Shown: positions 8,434 to 16,549 of the stretch, piece by piece
Layout of the letters: each line of letters starts with the position of its first letter
How positions within the stretch are numbered: position 1 is the stretch's first letter
NCBI RefSeq assembly: GCF_017301735.1
Contig: NZ_CP071090.1
Location: 11,639,001 to 11,703,000, forward strand
Origin: Pyxidicoccus parkwaysis
GTDB lineage: Bacteria > Myxococcota > Myxococcia > Myxococcales > Myxococcaceae
Reading direction: 5' to 3'
DNA length: 64,000 nt
The notes under the pieces: generated by a model
The model's input: only the letters and a program-made list of their open reading frames with translations
What the model was told of the DNA's origin: nothing
Database searches by the model: none
Position numbers and translations under genes: made by a program

Positions 8434-10131
8434 ATGCACGAGTGGTTGGAGGCACTGCGGAAGTCGGCAAAGGCAGCGTCACCTGGTGTCCCCGCGGAGG
8501 AGGTCCGCCGGGCCGAGACGGAGAGCGGCATTCCATTCCCCGAGGAGCTGGGGGGCCTGTATCAGGCCCTCAATGGCGGGGAGCTCAGCGGTGATGTGCA
8601 CCTGTTCCAGCTTCATGGGCCGGAAGGGGCTCCGAGTGTCCTGGAGAAGTCCCGGCTCAAGCTGGTGGGCCTGCCCGCGGCGGGCGTGTGGCGCATCGGG
8701 CTGAAGGGGGCGCACCGCCACCTGTTCTCCGCGCGCAAGTCCGCGATGGTGGAGCAGGGGGACGGCGGAGGGCCGCTGCCCGGCTGGATGGACGTGCTCA
8801 GTGACGAGGACTGGGTCTACGGCACGTGGGACAACGAGAAGCAGGAGCTTCGGCTGTATCGCACGCTGAAGGACATGCTCGATGTGCTCGTGCCGCCCGC
8901 GGAGGTGGAGAGCTTCGGTGAGCGCACGTTCGCTCGCGCGATGAACGCCGTGCTCCAGGGGGCGCTGTCCGGTGTGGAGGCGGGTGACGCGGAGGAGGGC
9001 GAGGAGGCCGGGAAGGAGGCTCTCGAGGAGGAGGTGGAGGCCGAGGAGGAACTGGAGGTCGCCGAGGTGGAGGAAGTGGAGGACGTCGGCGAGGTACGCG
9101 AGCTCGCGTACGAGTACGACGATGACTCGCGGCGCAGGAGCGACGAGGAGCGGCCCTTCGGCGCGAGGAAGCCCAAGGCCGAGCCCAAGAAGCCGGTGCG
9201 TCCGGTGGGTGTGAGCGAAGGACGGGCCGCCGGCAAGGCGAAGGAGAAGCCCGTGGCCCGCGCGGAGTCCCGGCCCACGGCCGGTGGTGAGACGGGTGCA
9301 CCGCCTCCTGGCGCGGCGAGCGAGACGACGCCCGCGGAAGCGCCCGTGGCGGAAGCAGGGACGCCTGTGACGACGGTGGAGTCCGCTGGGGCGGAGGCTC
9401 CCGCGCCGAAGAAGGCCGAGAAGAAGGCCCGTGCCGAGAAGGCTCCCAAGGCGGAGGCTGCTCCCGTTGCTGAAGCGCCGGCCGCACCTGCCGAGGCTGC
9501 TGCCGCGCCCGCAGCTCCCGAGGTGAAGGAGCCTGCCGCCGAGAAGAAGAAGGCGGCGGCGAAGAAGGTGGCTCCGGCTCCTGCTGCCGCAGAGCCGCAA
9601 CCTCCAGCCGCGAAGAAGGCCGCGGCGGAGCCCGCTGGTGGAAAGCCCGCTGCCGCGAAGAAGGCGGCTCCGGCTCCTGCTGCCGCGAAGAAGGCCGCTG
9701 CTCCGGAGAAGGTGGCTCCTACTGCCGCGAAGAAGGTTGCGGCGGAGCCCGTTGCTGGAAAGCCCGCTGCCGCGAAGAAGACGGCTCCGGCTCCTGCTGC
9801 CGCGAAGAAGCCTACTGCCGTGAAGGAGGCTCCCGCGAAGAAGGCGGCTGCCAAGAAGGCACCGGCGGCAACGAAGGCCATGGCGAAGAAGGCGGCTGCC
9901 AAGAAGGCACCGGCGGCAACGAAGGCCGCGGCAAAGAAGGCTCCCGCGAAGTCGGCCGCTCCCGCGAAGAAGGCCGCGGCCAAGAAGGCACCCGCGAAGA
10001 AGGCCGCTGCGAAGACGGCTCCTGTGAAGAAGGCGGCTGCCAAGAAGTCCGCTGCGAAGAAGGCGCCCGCCAGCATGGGAGCCGCGAAGAAGGCCACCGC
10101 GAAGAAGGGGGCCAGGGGTCGCGGTCGCTGA
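8434..10131 (+). CDS. SUKH/SMI1-KNR4-like protein with acidic linker and histone-H1-like Lys/Ala tail
   Basis: A 565-residue three-part protein. Residues 1 to about 170 resemble the SMI1/KNR4 (SUKH) fold: an opening helix, PFPEELGGLYQALNGG, a strand-rich centre with HLFQLHGP, and DWVYGTWDNEKQELRLYRT. SUKH proteins often act as immunity or adaptor proteins. Residues about 183-215 are very acidic (Glu runs). From about residue 320 to the end it is low-complexity Lys/Ala/Pro with repeated AAKKAPAKKAAAKK-type units, like histone H1 tails or bacterial HctB-type nucleoid proteins, and ends in a basic RGRGR. GGAGGGG precedes the ATG. A DNA-binding role for the tail is inferred from composition. The repetitive 3' third is prone to length change by slippage. 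Confidence 0.8.
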   Translation: MHEWLEALRKSAKAASPGVPAEEVRRAETESGIPFPEELGGLYQALNGGELSGDVHLFQLHGPEGAPSVLEKSRLKLVGLPAAGVWRIGLKGAHRHLFSARKSAMVEQGDGGGPLPGWMDVLSDEDWVYGTWDNEKQELRLYRTLKDMLDVLVPPAEVESFGERTFARAMNAVLQGALSGVEAGDAEEGEEAGKEALEEEVEAEEELEVAEVEEVEDVGEVRELAYEYDDDSRRRSDEERPFGARKPKAEPKKPVRPVGVSEGRAAGKAKEKPVARAESRPTAGGETGAPPPGAASETTPAEAPVAEAGTPVTTVESAGAEAPAPKKAEKKARAEKAPKAEAAPVAEAPAAPAEAAAAPAAPEVKEPAAEKKKAAAKKVAPAPAAAEPQPPAAKKAAAEPAGGKPAAAKKAAPAPAAAKKAAAPEKVAPTAAKKVAAEPVAGKPAAAKKTAPAPAAAKKPTAVKEAPAKKAAAKKAPAATKAMAKKAAAKKAPAATKAAAKKAPAKSAAPAKKAAAKKAPAKKAAAKTAPVKKAAAKKSAAKKAPASMGAAKKATAKKGARGRGR

Positions 10132-10142
10132 CCGAACGTGAA

Positions 10143-10173
10143 GAGGCCGGGCACCACCACGGTGCTCGGCCTC
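10143..10173. terminator. Bidirectional terminator-like hairpin
   Basis: A perfectly nested 13-bp stem (10143-10155 with 10161-10173, one G-U pair) and a 5-base loop lie just after the stop of the SUKH-domain gene, between convergent genes. There is no clear U-run on either side. Its position between convergent genes suggests transcription termination or mRNA-end stabilisation. Confidence 0.6.
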
Positions 10174-10287
10174 GCCTCACCACCTCACGCCACGGAAGAC
10201 AGGCTCCGCGCGACCCGCGCACTGAAACACCTCGTGCACGGGCCCGTCGAAGGCCTCTGTCTCACCCCGGCACCGCCTTCAGCGTGT

Positions 10288-10560
10288 CTACCCTTCGGGG
10301 AGCTGGTCCCGCCGGATGGGGCGGATGGGCTCGTCGGGCTGGGCGGTCACCTCGGCTCCCTCTTCCTCCTCGTCGCCCCGGCGGAACTCGTGAATCTGGT
10401 CCGGCAGGATGTCGCGGAAGTCCGGCTCGTCTTCCAGCGGTGGAGTCGCCGCCAGGTCCTGGTCGGAGATGTTGATCTCCTCCTCCCCGGTGTCCGGGTT
10501 CATGTGACGCCGCGAGCTTTGCTCGCCCACGTCCTCCGAACCGAGCTTCTTGAATCGCAT
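10288..10560 (-). CDS. Small acidic conserved-type hypothetical protein
   Basis: A 90-residue hydrophilic protein, from MRFKKLGSEDVGEQSSRR to QLPEG. It is strongly acidic in the middle (EEEINISDQDLAATPPLEDE, then DEEEEGAE), with no membrane segment or recognised domain. The start at 10560 is preceded by GAAGGAGAGGCC, a good ribosome binding site, so I prefer it over the longer frame reaching 10635. I do not recognise its function. It lies upstream of a convergent terminator-like hairpin and downstream of a SanA/YdcF-like gene on the same strand, 114 bp away. Confidence 0.65.
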   Translation of the reverse strand: MRFKKLGSEDVGEQSSRRHMNPDTGEEEINISDQDLAATPPLEDEPDFRDILPDQIHEFRRGDEEEEGAEVTAQPDEPIRPIRRDQLPEG

Positions 10561-10674
10561 GGCCTCTCCTTCGAGAAAGCGCGGTGGGTCGGCTGCCTTC
10601 GGGTCAACAATGAGAACCGGCCGGGTTCGCCGCAATTCTCGCCGCCCGCCTGCCTGCCTCCGCTCGCCCGGGCC

Positions 10675-11322
10675 TCAGCGCTGCGGGAGCGCCGCGCGGC
10701 CGGAGGGGTAGACGGGCTCCACCTCCAGCAACACCATGGCCAGCGCCAGCACGCGCGACAGCGTCTCGCGCACCGTGTACCGCCAGGGCGTCGAGCGCCC
10801 CTCGTCCGCCGCCACCCCCCACGCGTCGATGCCCACCGAGTTGGCGATGAACAGCGCCCGCGACAGGTGGAAACGCTGCGTCACCAGCAGCGCCCGCTTC
10901 GCCCCGAACACCGTGTACGCCCGCAGGCAACTGTCGTACGTGGACAGCCCCGCCTCGTCCCCCTGCACCGCCGTCTCCGGCACGCCACGCTCCACGAGGT
11001 AGCGCCTCATGGCCCGCGTCTCATGATGGAACGGCTGCACCTGGTCGCCGCTCACCAGCACCGCCCGCACCTTCCCCTGCTTCCACAGCGCAATCGCCGC
11101 ATCCAGCCGCTGCGCCAGCACCGGCGAGGGCACCGCGCCCGGCGCCAGCCCCGCGCCGAACACGAGCGCCACCGGGGCCTCGGGCGCCGTCGCGAGGGAC
11201 ACGATGCGGTCCTCGTAGCTCACCCGCACGAGGTGCGAGAGGCCGAGCAGGCACAGGCCGAACACGGCCAGCGCAAGGAGGCCCCTGCGCACCCACACCC
11301 TGCTCACGCCGCCTGTCTTCAT
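10675..11322 (-). CDS. SanA/YdcF-family (DUF218) membrane-anchored protein
   Basis: A protein of about 215 residues with one N-terminal membrane anchor (LLALAVFGLCLLGL) and a periplasmic DUF218 domain. Family landmarks are VALVFGAGL followed by PSPVLAQRLDAA, the strand VRAVLVSGD, an ETRAMRRYLVERGVPETAV helix, and the TQRFHLSRALFIA segment. SanA of enteric bacteria affects envelope permeability (vancomycin sensitivity), and ElyC/YdcF relatives act in envelope or peptidoglycan metabolism; the exact reaction is not settled. Starts at 11352 or 11373 would add 10-17 residues without a clear ribosome binding site. Confidence 0.83.
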   Translation of the reverse strand: MKTGGVSRVWVRRGLLALAVFGLCLLGLSHLVRVSYEDRIVSLATAPEAPVALVFGAGLAPGAVPSPVLAQRLDAAIALWKQGKVRAVLVSGDQVQPFHHETRAMRRYLVERGVPETAVQGDEAGLSTYDSCLRAYTVFGAKRALLVTQRFHLSRALFIANSVGIDAWGVAADEGRSTPWRYTVRETLSRVLALAMVLLEVEPVYPSGRAALPQR

Positions 11323-11400
11323 GGACCCCGAGAACACCGCAAGAGGGTCCATTGTGTTCCGGCCGCCTGCCACCGGAAAGCGCCGTGACGCCCCGCCGCG

Positions 11401-11823
11401 TCAGGGCGATGTGCCCGGTTGGACTCCTGCCGACTTCAGCGCATACCGCTCGACGGTCTCCAGCAACCGCCGGGGCTCCACCGGCTTCTTCAGGAAGGCC
11501 GCCACGTCGTAGTTCGCCGCGTACACCGCCCTGTCGCGCGGGTGCATCGCCGCCATGCCCGCGGAGAGGATGACGACGGGCACCTCCGCCAGCGCCTCGC
11601 TCGCCTTGCGCGCCGTCAGCACGCGGTGGCCGTCCATCACCGGCAGGGCCATGTCGAGCAGGATGAGCGCGGGCCGGGGCGGCGTCTCCAGGTGCTCGAG
11701 CGCCTCCTTCCCGTTGCCCGCCACGCGCACCGCGAAGCCCTGCAGCTCCAGGTAGCCCTGGAGGGCCTCGCGGATGTCCGCGTCGTCCTCGACAATGAGC
11801 ACAGGACCGCTGGCGACGGGCAT
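11401..11823 (-). CDS. Single-domain response regulator (receiver only)
   Basis: A 140-residue stand-alone receiver domain. The acidic pocket is E12-D13-D14 (VEDD), the phospho-acceptor is Asp57 in LILLDMALPVMDG, the switch Ser87 lies in VVILSAGM, and the conserved Lys is in FLKKPVEP. No output domain follows, so it would signal through protein contacts or phosphotransfer. I start at the ATG at 11823 (GGAG upstream), because the longer frame adds a Pro/Gly-rich stretch unlike a receiver. No partner kinase is adjacent. It is divergent from atpG, with about 240 bp between them holding the atpG promoter. Confidence 0.88.
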   Translation of the reverse strand: MPVASGPVLIVEDDADIREALQGYLELQGFAVRVAGNGKEALEHLETPPRPALILLDMALPVMDGHRVLTARKASEALAEVPVVILSAGMAAMHPRDRAVYAANYDVAAFLKKPVEPRRLLETVERYALKSAGVQPGTSP

Positions 11824-11968
11824 GCGGAGCTCCGCGGGGTGTGGGCACCCCCTGGGGCACCCTCTCAAGGCAAGGTATGTCGGCCACCCACCGCCGGGAG
11901 TCCCTCCGGGGAGCCCGCCCGGCTGCCCCGTCCTGGTAGTAGCGCTTACCGGGTCTGGCATGCCGCCG

Positions 11969-11997
11969 TTGACCGGCCCACGGTCCGCCTATATAGG
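11969..11997 (+). promoter_or_regulatory. Sigma-70-like promoter upstream of atpG
   Basis: A -35 box TTGACC (11969-11974), a 17-bp spacer and a -10 box TATAGG (11992-11997) in an otherwise very GC-rich region. Transcription would begin near 12004, about 60 bp before the atpG ATG. The overlapping TATATA gives a poorer 15-bp spacer. Confidence 0.6.
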
Positions 11998-12066
11998 GGC
12001 CCCGCCGCCGTCCCCTGCCCACATGGTGACGCGGGCTGAAACGTCCCACAGGAGCTTCCCGGTCCC

Positions 12067-12954
12067 ATGGCGTCCCTTCGTGACATCCGCAAGCGCATCC
12101 GCTCGGTGAAGAACACTCGGCAGATCACCAAGGCGATGAAGATGGTGTCCGCCGCCAAGCTCCGGAAGGCGCAGGACTCCATCCTCGCGGCCCGGCCCTA
12201 CGCGTCGATGCTGGACCAGATCATCACGGACCTCGTCGCGCGCTCCGGCGTCGAGAGCCTGAGCCACCCGCTGCTCACGGCCCGCCCGGTGAAGAAGGTG
12301 GAGCTGGTGCTCCTGACGTCGGACCGCGGCCTCGCCGGCGGCTTCAACTCCAACGTCATCCGCCGCGCCAACCGCTTCCTCTACGAGAACACCGCGCTGG
12401 AGCGCATCCAGCTCGCCACGGTGGGCCGCAAGGGCAACGACTACTTCCGCAACCGCGGCCAGGCCATCCGCAAGGACTTCGGCGGCCTCTACCAGCGCCT
12501 GAGCTACCGCGCCGCCGCGGACGTGGCCGAGGAGCTGGTCGCCAGCTACCTCAACGGCGAAGTGGACGCCGTCCACATCGTCTACAACGAGTTCGTCTCC
12601 GCCATCGCCCAGAAGGTCGTCGTGTCGCAGCTCCTGCCGCTGCAGACGCTCGGCGGCGAGGGCCAGGCGGCCCCCACCGAGGGCGGCACCACCCTGGTGG
12701 ACTTCAAGTACGAGCCGGACCGCCAGGCGGTGCTCGACAGGCTGGTGCCCCAGGCCGTCAACATCAAGCTCTACCGCGCCCTGCTGGAGAGCGTGGCCAG
12801 CGAGCACGGCGCCCGCATGAGCGCCATGGAGAACGCCACCTCCAACGCGTCGGACATGATCGGCAGCCTGACGCTCACCTACAACCGCACCCGCCAGGCG
12901 GTCATCACCAAGGAGCTCATGGAGATCGTCTCCGGCGCCGAGGCCCTCAAGTAG
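12067..12954 (+). CDS. atpG: F1F0 ATP synthase gamma subunit
   Basis: A 295-residue gamma subunit, the rotating central stalk of F1-ATPase. The N-terminal coiled-coil helix begins SLRDIRKRIRSVKNTRQITK followed by AMKMVSAAKLRKAQ, and the C-terminal helix contains RMSAMENATSNASDMI and LTYNRTRQAVITKELMEIV, both family hallmarks. The middle Rossmann-like part has LTSDRGLAGGFN. Length is normal. It is the first F1 gene here: no alpha, delta or F0 genes lie upstream, where instead a divergent response regulator is found. A promoter-like sequence precedes it and a terminator-like hairpin follows, so it may be a separate transcript from atpD. Confidence 0.98.
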   Translation: MASLRDIRKRIRSVKNTRQITKAMKMVSAAKLRKAQDSILAARPYASMLDQIITDLVARSGVESLSHPLLTARPVKKVELVLLTSDRGLAGGFNSNVIRRANRFLYENTALERIQLATVGRKGNDYFRNRGQAIRKDFGGLYQRLSYRAAADVAEELVASYLNGEVDAVHIVYNEFVSAIAQKVVVSQLLPLQTLGGEGQAAPTEGGTTLVDFKYEPDRQAVLDRLVPQAVNIKLYRALLESVASEHGARMSAMENATSNASDMIGSLTLTYNRTRQAVITKELMEIVSGAEALK

Positions 12955-12983
12955 TCCTTCAGGCCCGTCTCGTGCGGCTCCCA

Positions 12984-13021
12984 GGGCCCGCTCCGTTCAC
13001 CGGGGTGGGCCCTTTGCTTTT
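12984..13021 (+). terminator. Intrinsic-terminator-like hairpin after atpG
   Basis: A 12-bp GC-rich stem (12984-12995 with 13001-13012, including G-U pairs) and a 5-base loop are followed at once by TTTGCTTTT. This is the classic shape of a rho-independent terminator. The T-rich segment itself starts a second small palindrome (TTTGCTTT 13013-13020 with AAAGCAAA 13023-13030). It lies 30 bp after the atpG stop and 190 bp before atpD. Confidence 0.65.
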
Positions 13022-13105
13022 CAAAGCAAACGCCCCCTGGCAGCCCCGGAAGCGGCCTGCCGGGAGGCGGATAAGCCCGACTTACTCCATAAGTGCCCGG
13101 GAGGC

Positions 13106-13134
13106 TTGACCCTACGGGGTGCCCCCGGTAAAGG
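13106..13134 (+). promoter_or_regulatory. Sigma-70-like promoter upstream of atpD
   Basis: TTGACC at 13106-13111, a 17-bp spacer and TAAAGG at 13129-13134. The -35 box and spacing are identical to those of the sequence upstream of atpG. The predicted start near 13141 is about 70 bp before the atpD ATG and lies downstream of the atpG hairpin. Confidence 0.5.
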
Positions 13135-13212
13135 GGGCGCGCCCTCCCATCCGGGCCGAATTTTCGAAGGGCGCGGCGCACTGCCGCTCCCCCCGCGAGG
13201 CAGACGAATTCC

Positions 13213-14658
13213 ATGAGCGCTCAAGTTCCGACGGCAGGCAAGGTCATCCAGGTCCTCGGCCCCGTGGTCGACGTCGAGTTCCCGCCCGGCGGGCTCCCCG
13301 AGGTCTACACGGCCCTGAAGGTCACCAACCCCAACCTCGGTGCCGAGCAGGACAACCTGGTGCTCGAGGTGGCGCAGCACCTCGGCGAGAACACGGTGCG
13401 CACCATCGCCATGGACTCCACCGAGGGCCTCGGCCGCGGCATGGCGGTGAAGAACACGGGCGCTCCCATCCAGGTGCCGGTGGGCAAGGCCACCCTGGGC
13501 CGCATCCTGAACGTGACCGGTGACCCGGTGGACGAGATGGGCCCGGTGAAGGCGCAGGAGTACTGGTCCATCCACCGTCCGCCCCCGCCCTTCACGGAGC
13601 AGGACGTGCGCGTGCAGATGTTCGAGACGGGCATCAAGGTCATCGACCTGCTCGCTCCCTACACCCGCGGCGGCAAGATTGGCCTCTTCGGCGGCGCCGG
13701 CGTGGGCAAGACGGTGCTCCTGCAGGAGCTCATCCGCAACGTGGCGGTGGAGCGCGGCGGCTTCTCCGTGTTCGCCGGCGTGGGCGAGCGCACCCGCGAG
13801 GGCAACGACCTGTACCACGAGATGCAGGAGACCAAGGTCATCCAGACGGAGAACCTGGAGGCCTCGCAGGCCGTGCTCGTGTACGGCCAGATGAACGAGC
13901 CGCCCGGCGCCCGCGCCCGCGTGGCCCTCTCCGCGCTCACCATGGCGGAGTACTTCCGCGACGTGGAGGGCCGTGACGTGCTCCTCTTCGTGGACAACAT
14001 CTTCCGCTTCACCCAGGCCGGTTCCGAGGTGTCCGCCCTCCTGGGCCGCATCCCCAGCGCCGTGGGTTACCAGCCCACGCTGTCCACGGAGATGGGCGGC
14101 CTCCAGGAGCGCATCACCTCCACCACGAAGGGCTCCATCACCTCCGTGCAGGCCATCTACGTGCCCGCCGACGACCTGACGGACCCGGCGCCCGCCACCG
14201 CGTTCGCCCACCTGGACGCGACGACGGTGCTCAACCGCTCCATCGCCGAGCTCGCCATCTTCCCGGCCGTGGATCCGCTGGACTCCACCAGCCGCATCCT
14301 GGACCCGGGCGTCATCGGCCAGGACCACTACGCGGTGGCCCGCAAGGTCCAGGGCGTGCTCCAGCGGTACAAGGAGCTGCAGGACATCATCGCCATCCTC
14401 GGCATGGACGAGCTCTCCGAGGACGACAAGCTGGTGGTGGCCCGCGCCCGCAAGATTCAGCGCTTCCTGTCGCAGCCCTTCTTCGTGGCCAAGGTCTTCA
14501 CGGGCAAGGACGGCCGCTACGTGAAGCTCCAGGACACCATCCAGGGCTTCAAGGAAATCGTCGAGGGCAAGCACGACGACATCCCCGAGGGCGCCTTCTA
14601 CATGACGGGCTCCATCGACGAGGTGGTCGAGAACGCCCGTAAGATGGCGGCCGCCTGA
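13213..14658 (+). CDS. atpD: F1F0 ATP synthase beta subunit
   Basis: A 481-residue catalytic beta subunit of F1-ATPase. Walker A GGAGVGKTV is near residue 160, the catalytic Glu region GERTREGNDLYHEM near 196, and Walker B LLFVDNIFRFTQAGSEVSA near 257. The C-terminal lever carries LGMDELSEDDKLVV, the DELSEED-type motif. The product makes ATP from ADP and phosphate at the alpha/beta interfaces, driven by rotation of gamma. It is followed by a secreted protein gene and then atpC. The separation from atpG by a terminator-like hairpin and its own promoter-like sequence is unusual for an F1 operon. Confidence 0.99.
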   Translation: MSAQVPTAGKVIQVLGPVVDVEFPPGGLPEVYTALKVTNPNLGAEQDNLVLEVAQHLGENTVRTIAMDSTEGLGRGMAVKNTGAPIQVPVGKATLGRILNVTGDPVDEMGPVKAQEYWSIHRPPPPFTEQDVRVQMFETGIKVIDLLAPYTRGGKIGLFGGAGVGKTVLLQELIRNVAVERGGFSVFAGVGERTREGNDLYHEMQETKVIQTENLEASQAVLVYGQMNEPPGARARVALSALTMAEYFRDVEGRDVLLFVDNIFRFTQAGSEVSALLGRIPSAVGYQPTLSTEMGGLQERITSTTKGSITSVQAIYVPADDLTDPAPATAFAHLDATTVLNRSIAELAIFPAVDPLDSTSRILDPGVIGQDHYAVARKVQGVLQRYKELQDIIAILGMDELSEDDKLVVARARKIQRFLSQPFFVAKVFTGKDGRYVKLQDTIQGFKEIVEGKHDDIPEGAFYMTGSIDEVVENARKMAAA

Positions 14659-14689
14659 AGCATTCCATCTCGCCTCACCCGAGGTGACC

Positions 14690-15262
14690 ATGCGTCGCCA
14701 AGCGCTTGCCCTGGTCCTGATGCTCCTGGCGCTCCCCGCCCTGGCGGAGGAGCGCAAGGGACGGGCCCGGGTGAGCGCCAACGGCCTCTACAGCGTGCGC
14801 CTGGTGGAGGAAGCACCGGGCCAGTGCCGGCTGGAGGTGACGAAGGAGAGCGGCCCCGTCTGGCAGTTGCCGCAGTGCCTGGGCACGGTGGACGACTTCT
14901 TCTTCGTCTCCAACGACGGCGAGCGCGTCTGGGTGTTGTGGCCGCTGGTGGAGAAGGGCAAGCCGCCGCCTCCGCCCCCGAAGGTGAAGGGGAAGAAGCA
15001 GCCGAAGCGGCCCAAGGGCCCGCCCGCGTGGGCCAACGTGACGGTGGCCGCGCAGTACGACAGCAAGGGCAACCGGCTCCAGGAGAAGCGGCTGACGGAG
15101 CTGCTCGCCACGAAGCAGCTCACCGAGGTGCGCCAGCTCACCCACCACATCAAGTGGCTGGAGGGCACGCTCGGCATCCCCGGCAAGGGGCCCCGGCTGA
15201 CGGACGCCGGGGTGGTGGAGTTCGAGCCCGTGGGTGGAACCACCCAACGGCTCACGTTCTGA
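14690..15262 (+). CDS. Secreted protein of unknown function between atpD and atpC
   Basis: A 190-residue protein with a clear Sec signal peptide (MRRQALALVLMLLALPALAEE, cleavage after ALA). The mature part has a Pro/Lys-rich linker (GKPPPPPPKVKGKKQPKRPK) between a strand-rich N-terminal part (YSVRLVEEAPGQCRLEV, VDDFFFVSNDGERVWVLWPL) and a C-terminal part with HHIKWLEGTLGIPGKGPRL. I do not recognise the family. The ATG at 14690 has GAGGTG 3 bases upstream. It sits 31 bp after atpD and 24 bp before atpC and so is almost certainly co-transcribed with them. An exported protein is an odd member of an F1 operon, and a direct role in ATP synthase is not supported by sequence. Confidence 0.78.
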   Translation: MRRQALALVLMLLALPALAEERKGRARVSANGLYSVRLVEEAPGQCRLEVTKESGPVWQLPQCLGTVDDFFFVSNDGERVWVLWPLVEKGKPPPPPPKVKGKKQPKRPKGPPAWANVTVAAQYDSKGNRLQEKRLTELLATKQLTEVRQLTHHIKWLEGTLGIPGKGPRLTDAGVVEFEPVGGTTQRLTF

Positions 15263-15286
15263 TTCAGCGGTAGTGCGAGGAGCCTC

Positions 15287-15697
15287 ATGGCCAAGCTGAC
15301 TGTGGAGATTGTCACCCCCGAGAAGCGCATCCTGTCGGTGCAGGCCGACGAGGCCATCGTCCCCGGCGGCCGGGGCCTGTTCGGCGTGCGCCCGGGCCAC
15401 ACCCCGTACCTGTCGCTGATGGAGCCGGGTCCGCTGACGCTCATCGACGCGGGCCGGCGCGAGTCCTACTTCGTCGCGGGCGGCTTCGTGGAGGTGGGCA
15501 ACGACAAGGTGCTCGTGCTCGCGGACGCCGCGGAGCCCGTGTCCGGCATCGACGTGGAGGGCGCCCGCCGCCGCATGGCCGAGGCGCAGGAGCGCATGAA
15601 GGGCCTGTCCGCCGAGGACGCGCGCTTCGAGCTCGAGCAGGCCACGGTGCGCCGCGAGGCGGCTCGCATCGGCGCCGCCGGCATGCCGCGAGGCTGA
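15287..15697 (+). CDS. atpC: F1F0 ATP synthase epsilon subunit
   Basis: A 136-residue epsilon subunit of the rotor stalk, linking gamma to the c-ring and acting as an internal inhibitor in many bacteria. The N-terminal beta-sandwich reads LTVEIVTPEKRILSVQADEA, then GLFGVRPGHTPYLS and the FVAGGFVEV strand. The C-terminal helical hairpin contains ARRRMAEAQERMKGL and RFELEQATVRREAARI. It is the last gene of the atpD unit and is followed by a strong hairpin between convergent genes. Confidence 0.96.
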   Translation: MAKLTVEIVTPEKRILSVQADEAIVPGGRGLFGVRPGHTPYLSLMEPGPLTLIDAGRRESYFVAGGFVEVGNDKVLVLADAAEPVSGIDVEGARRRMAEAQERMKGLSAEDARFELEQATVRREAARIGAAGMPRG

Positions 15698-15739
15698 GGG
15701 CTCGCTGAACGCCGGGGCCCGGACGGCCTCGGCGCCCGT

Positions 15740-15783
15740 GTGAAGCCGTGTGGCCCGCCGCGAGGCCGGGCCTCTGGCTTCAC
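15740..15783. terminator. Large hairpin between convergent atpC and ArsR-like gene
   Basis: An outer 8-bp stem (GTGAAGCC 15740-15747 with GGCTTCAC 15776-15783) and an inner 6-bp stem (GGCCCG 15752-15757 with CGGGCC 15767-15772). It lies exactly between convergent stops and probably ends both transcripts. No U-run is present. Confidence 0.6.
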
Positions 15784-15784
15784 T

Positions 15785-16462
15785 TCACGGCCAGGACAGT
15801 CCCAGCTCCCGGTCGAAGCCGCGCCGGCCTTCCACGGTGAGCCGCACCCCGCGGCCCTCCGTCCGGCGCGCAACCCAGCGCAGCGCGAAGAGGCGCTCCG
15901 CCAACGCGGCGCCCAGGGCCCCACCGACGTGGGCCCGGCGCTCGCTCCAGTCCAGGCAGCGGCGCGCGAAGGCACGGCGCCCCCGGGACAGGGCCTCCGA
16001 GTCCACTCCGAGCCGCGCGAGGAAGTGCTCCCCCGACGGGGTGAGCGCCCACGTCTCCTCGGAGGCCTCCAGGTAGCCGCGCCGCTCCAGCGCGTCCGCG
16101 AGGTCCACGCCGAGCTGTCCCGCCAGGTGGTCGTAGCACGTGCGCGCGAAGCGCAGCGGTGAGGGCACCTTCACCGGCGCGGCGCGCGTGGGCGCGAGCA
16201 GGCTGAGGGCCTCCAGCGCGCGCGCCACGTCCGGCCCCGCGAGGCGGTAGTAGCGGTGACGGCCCTGCGCCTCCACGCGCACGAGGCCTCCCTCGAGCAA
16301 CTGGGCCAGATGTCCGCTCACCGTCTGTGGCGACAGGCCCACCTCGCGCGCCAACTCTCCGGCGGTGCGCGCGGGGCCTTCGAGGAGGCGCGAGAGCATG
16401 CCCGCGCGGGCGGGCTCGCCGATGAGGTGGGCAATCTGCGCGAGGTCGAGTGGATGGGCCAT
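15785..16462 (-). CDS. ArsR-family winged-helix transcriptional regulator
   Basis: A protein of about 225 residues. The N-terminal winged helix is of ArsR type: LAQIAHLIGEPARAGMLSRL, then TAGELAREVGLSPQTVSGHL (recognition helix) and the wing VRVEAQGRHRYYRLAGP. No metal-binding CxC is seen in the recognition region. The extra C-terminal half (about residues 115-225), with FARTCYDHLAGQLGVDLADA and ARRCLDWSERRAHVGGALG, matches the arrangement of larger ArsR-like proteins annotated as helix-turn-helix regulators of unknown ligand. I use the ATG at 16462; the longer frame upstream is Arg/Pro-rich. It is divergent from the flavin reductase-like gene, which it may control. Confidence 0.87.
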   Translation of the reverse strand: MAHPLDLAQIAHLIGEPARAGMLSRLLEGPARTAGELAREVGLSPQTVSGHLAQLLEGGLVRVEAQGRHRYYRLAGPDVARALEALSLLAPTRAAPVKVPSPLRFARTCYDHLAGQLGVDLADALERRGYLEASEETWALTPSGEHFLARLGVDSEALSRGRRAFARRCLDWSERRAHVGGALGAALAERLFALRWVARRTEGRGVRLTVEGRRGFDRELGLSWP

Positions 16463-16549
16463 GGCGTGCGAAGCGTGGAGGACGCGGGAGCGCGGACGTT
16501 TCGGCGCGCGCCGAACCATTCCGCGAGCGGGGGGCCGTAGGGAAGGGGC

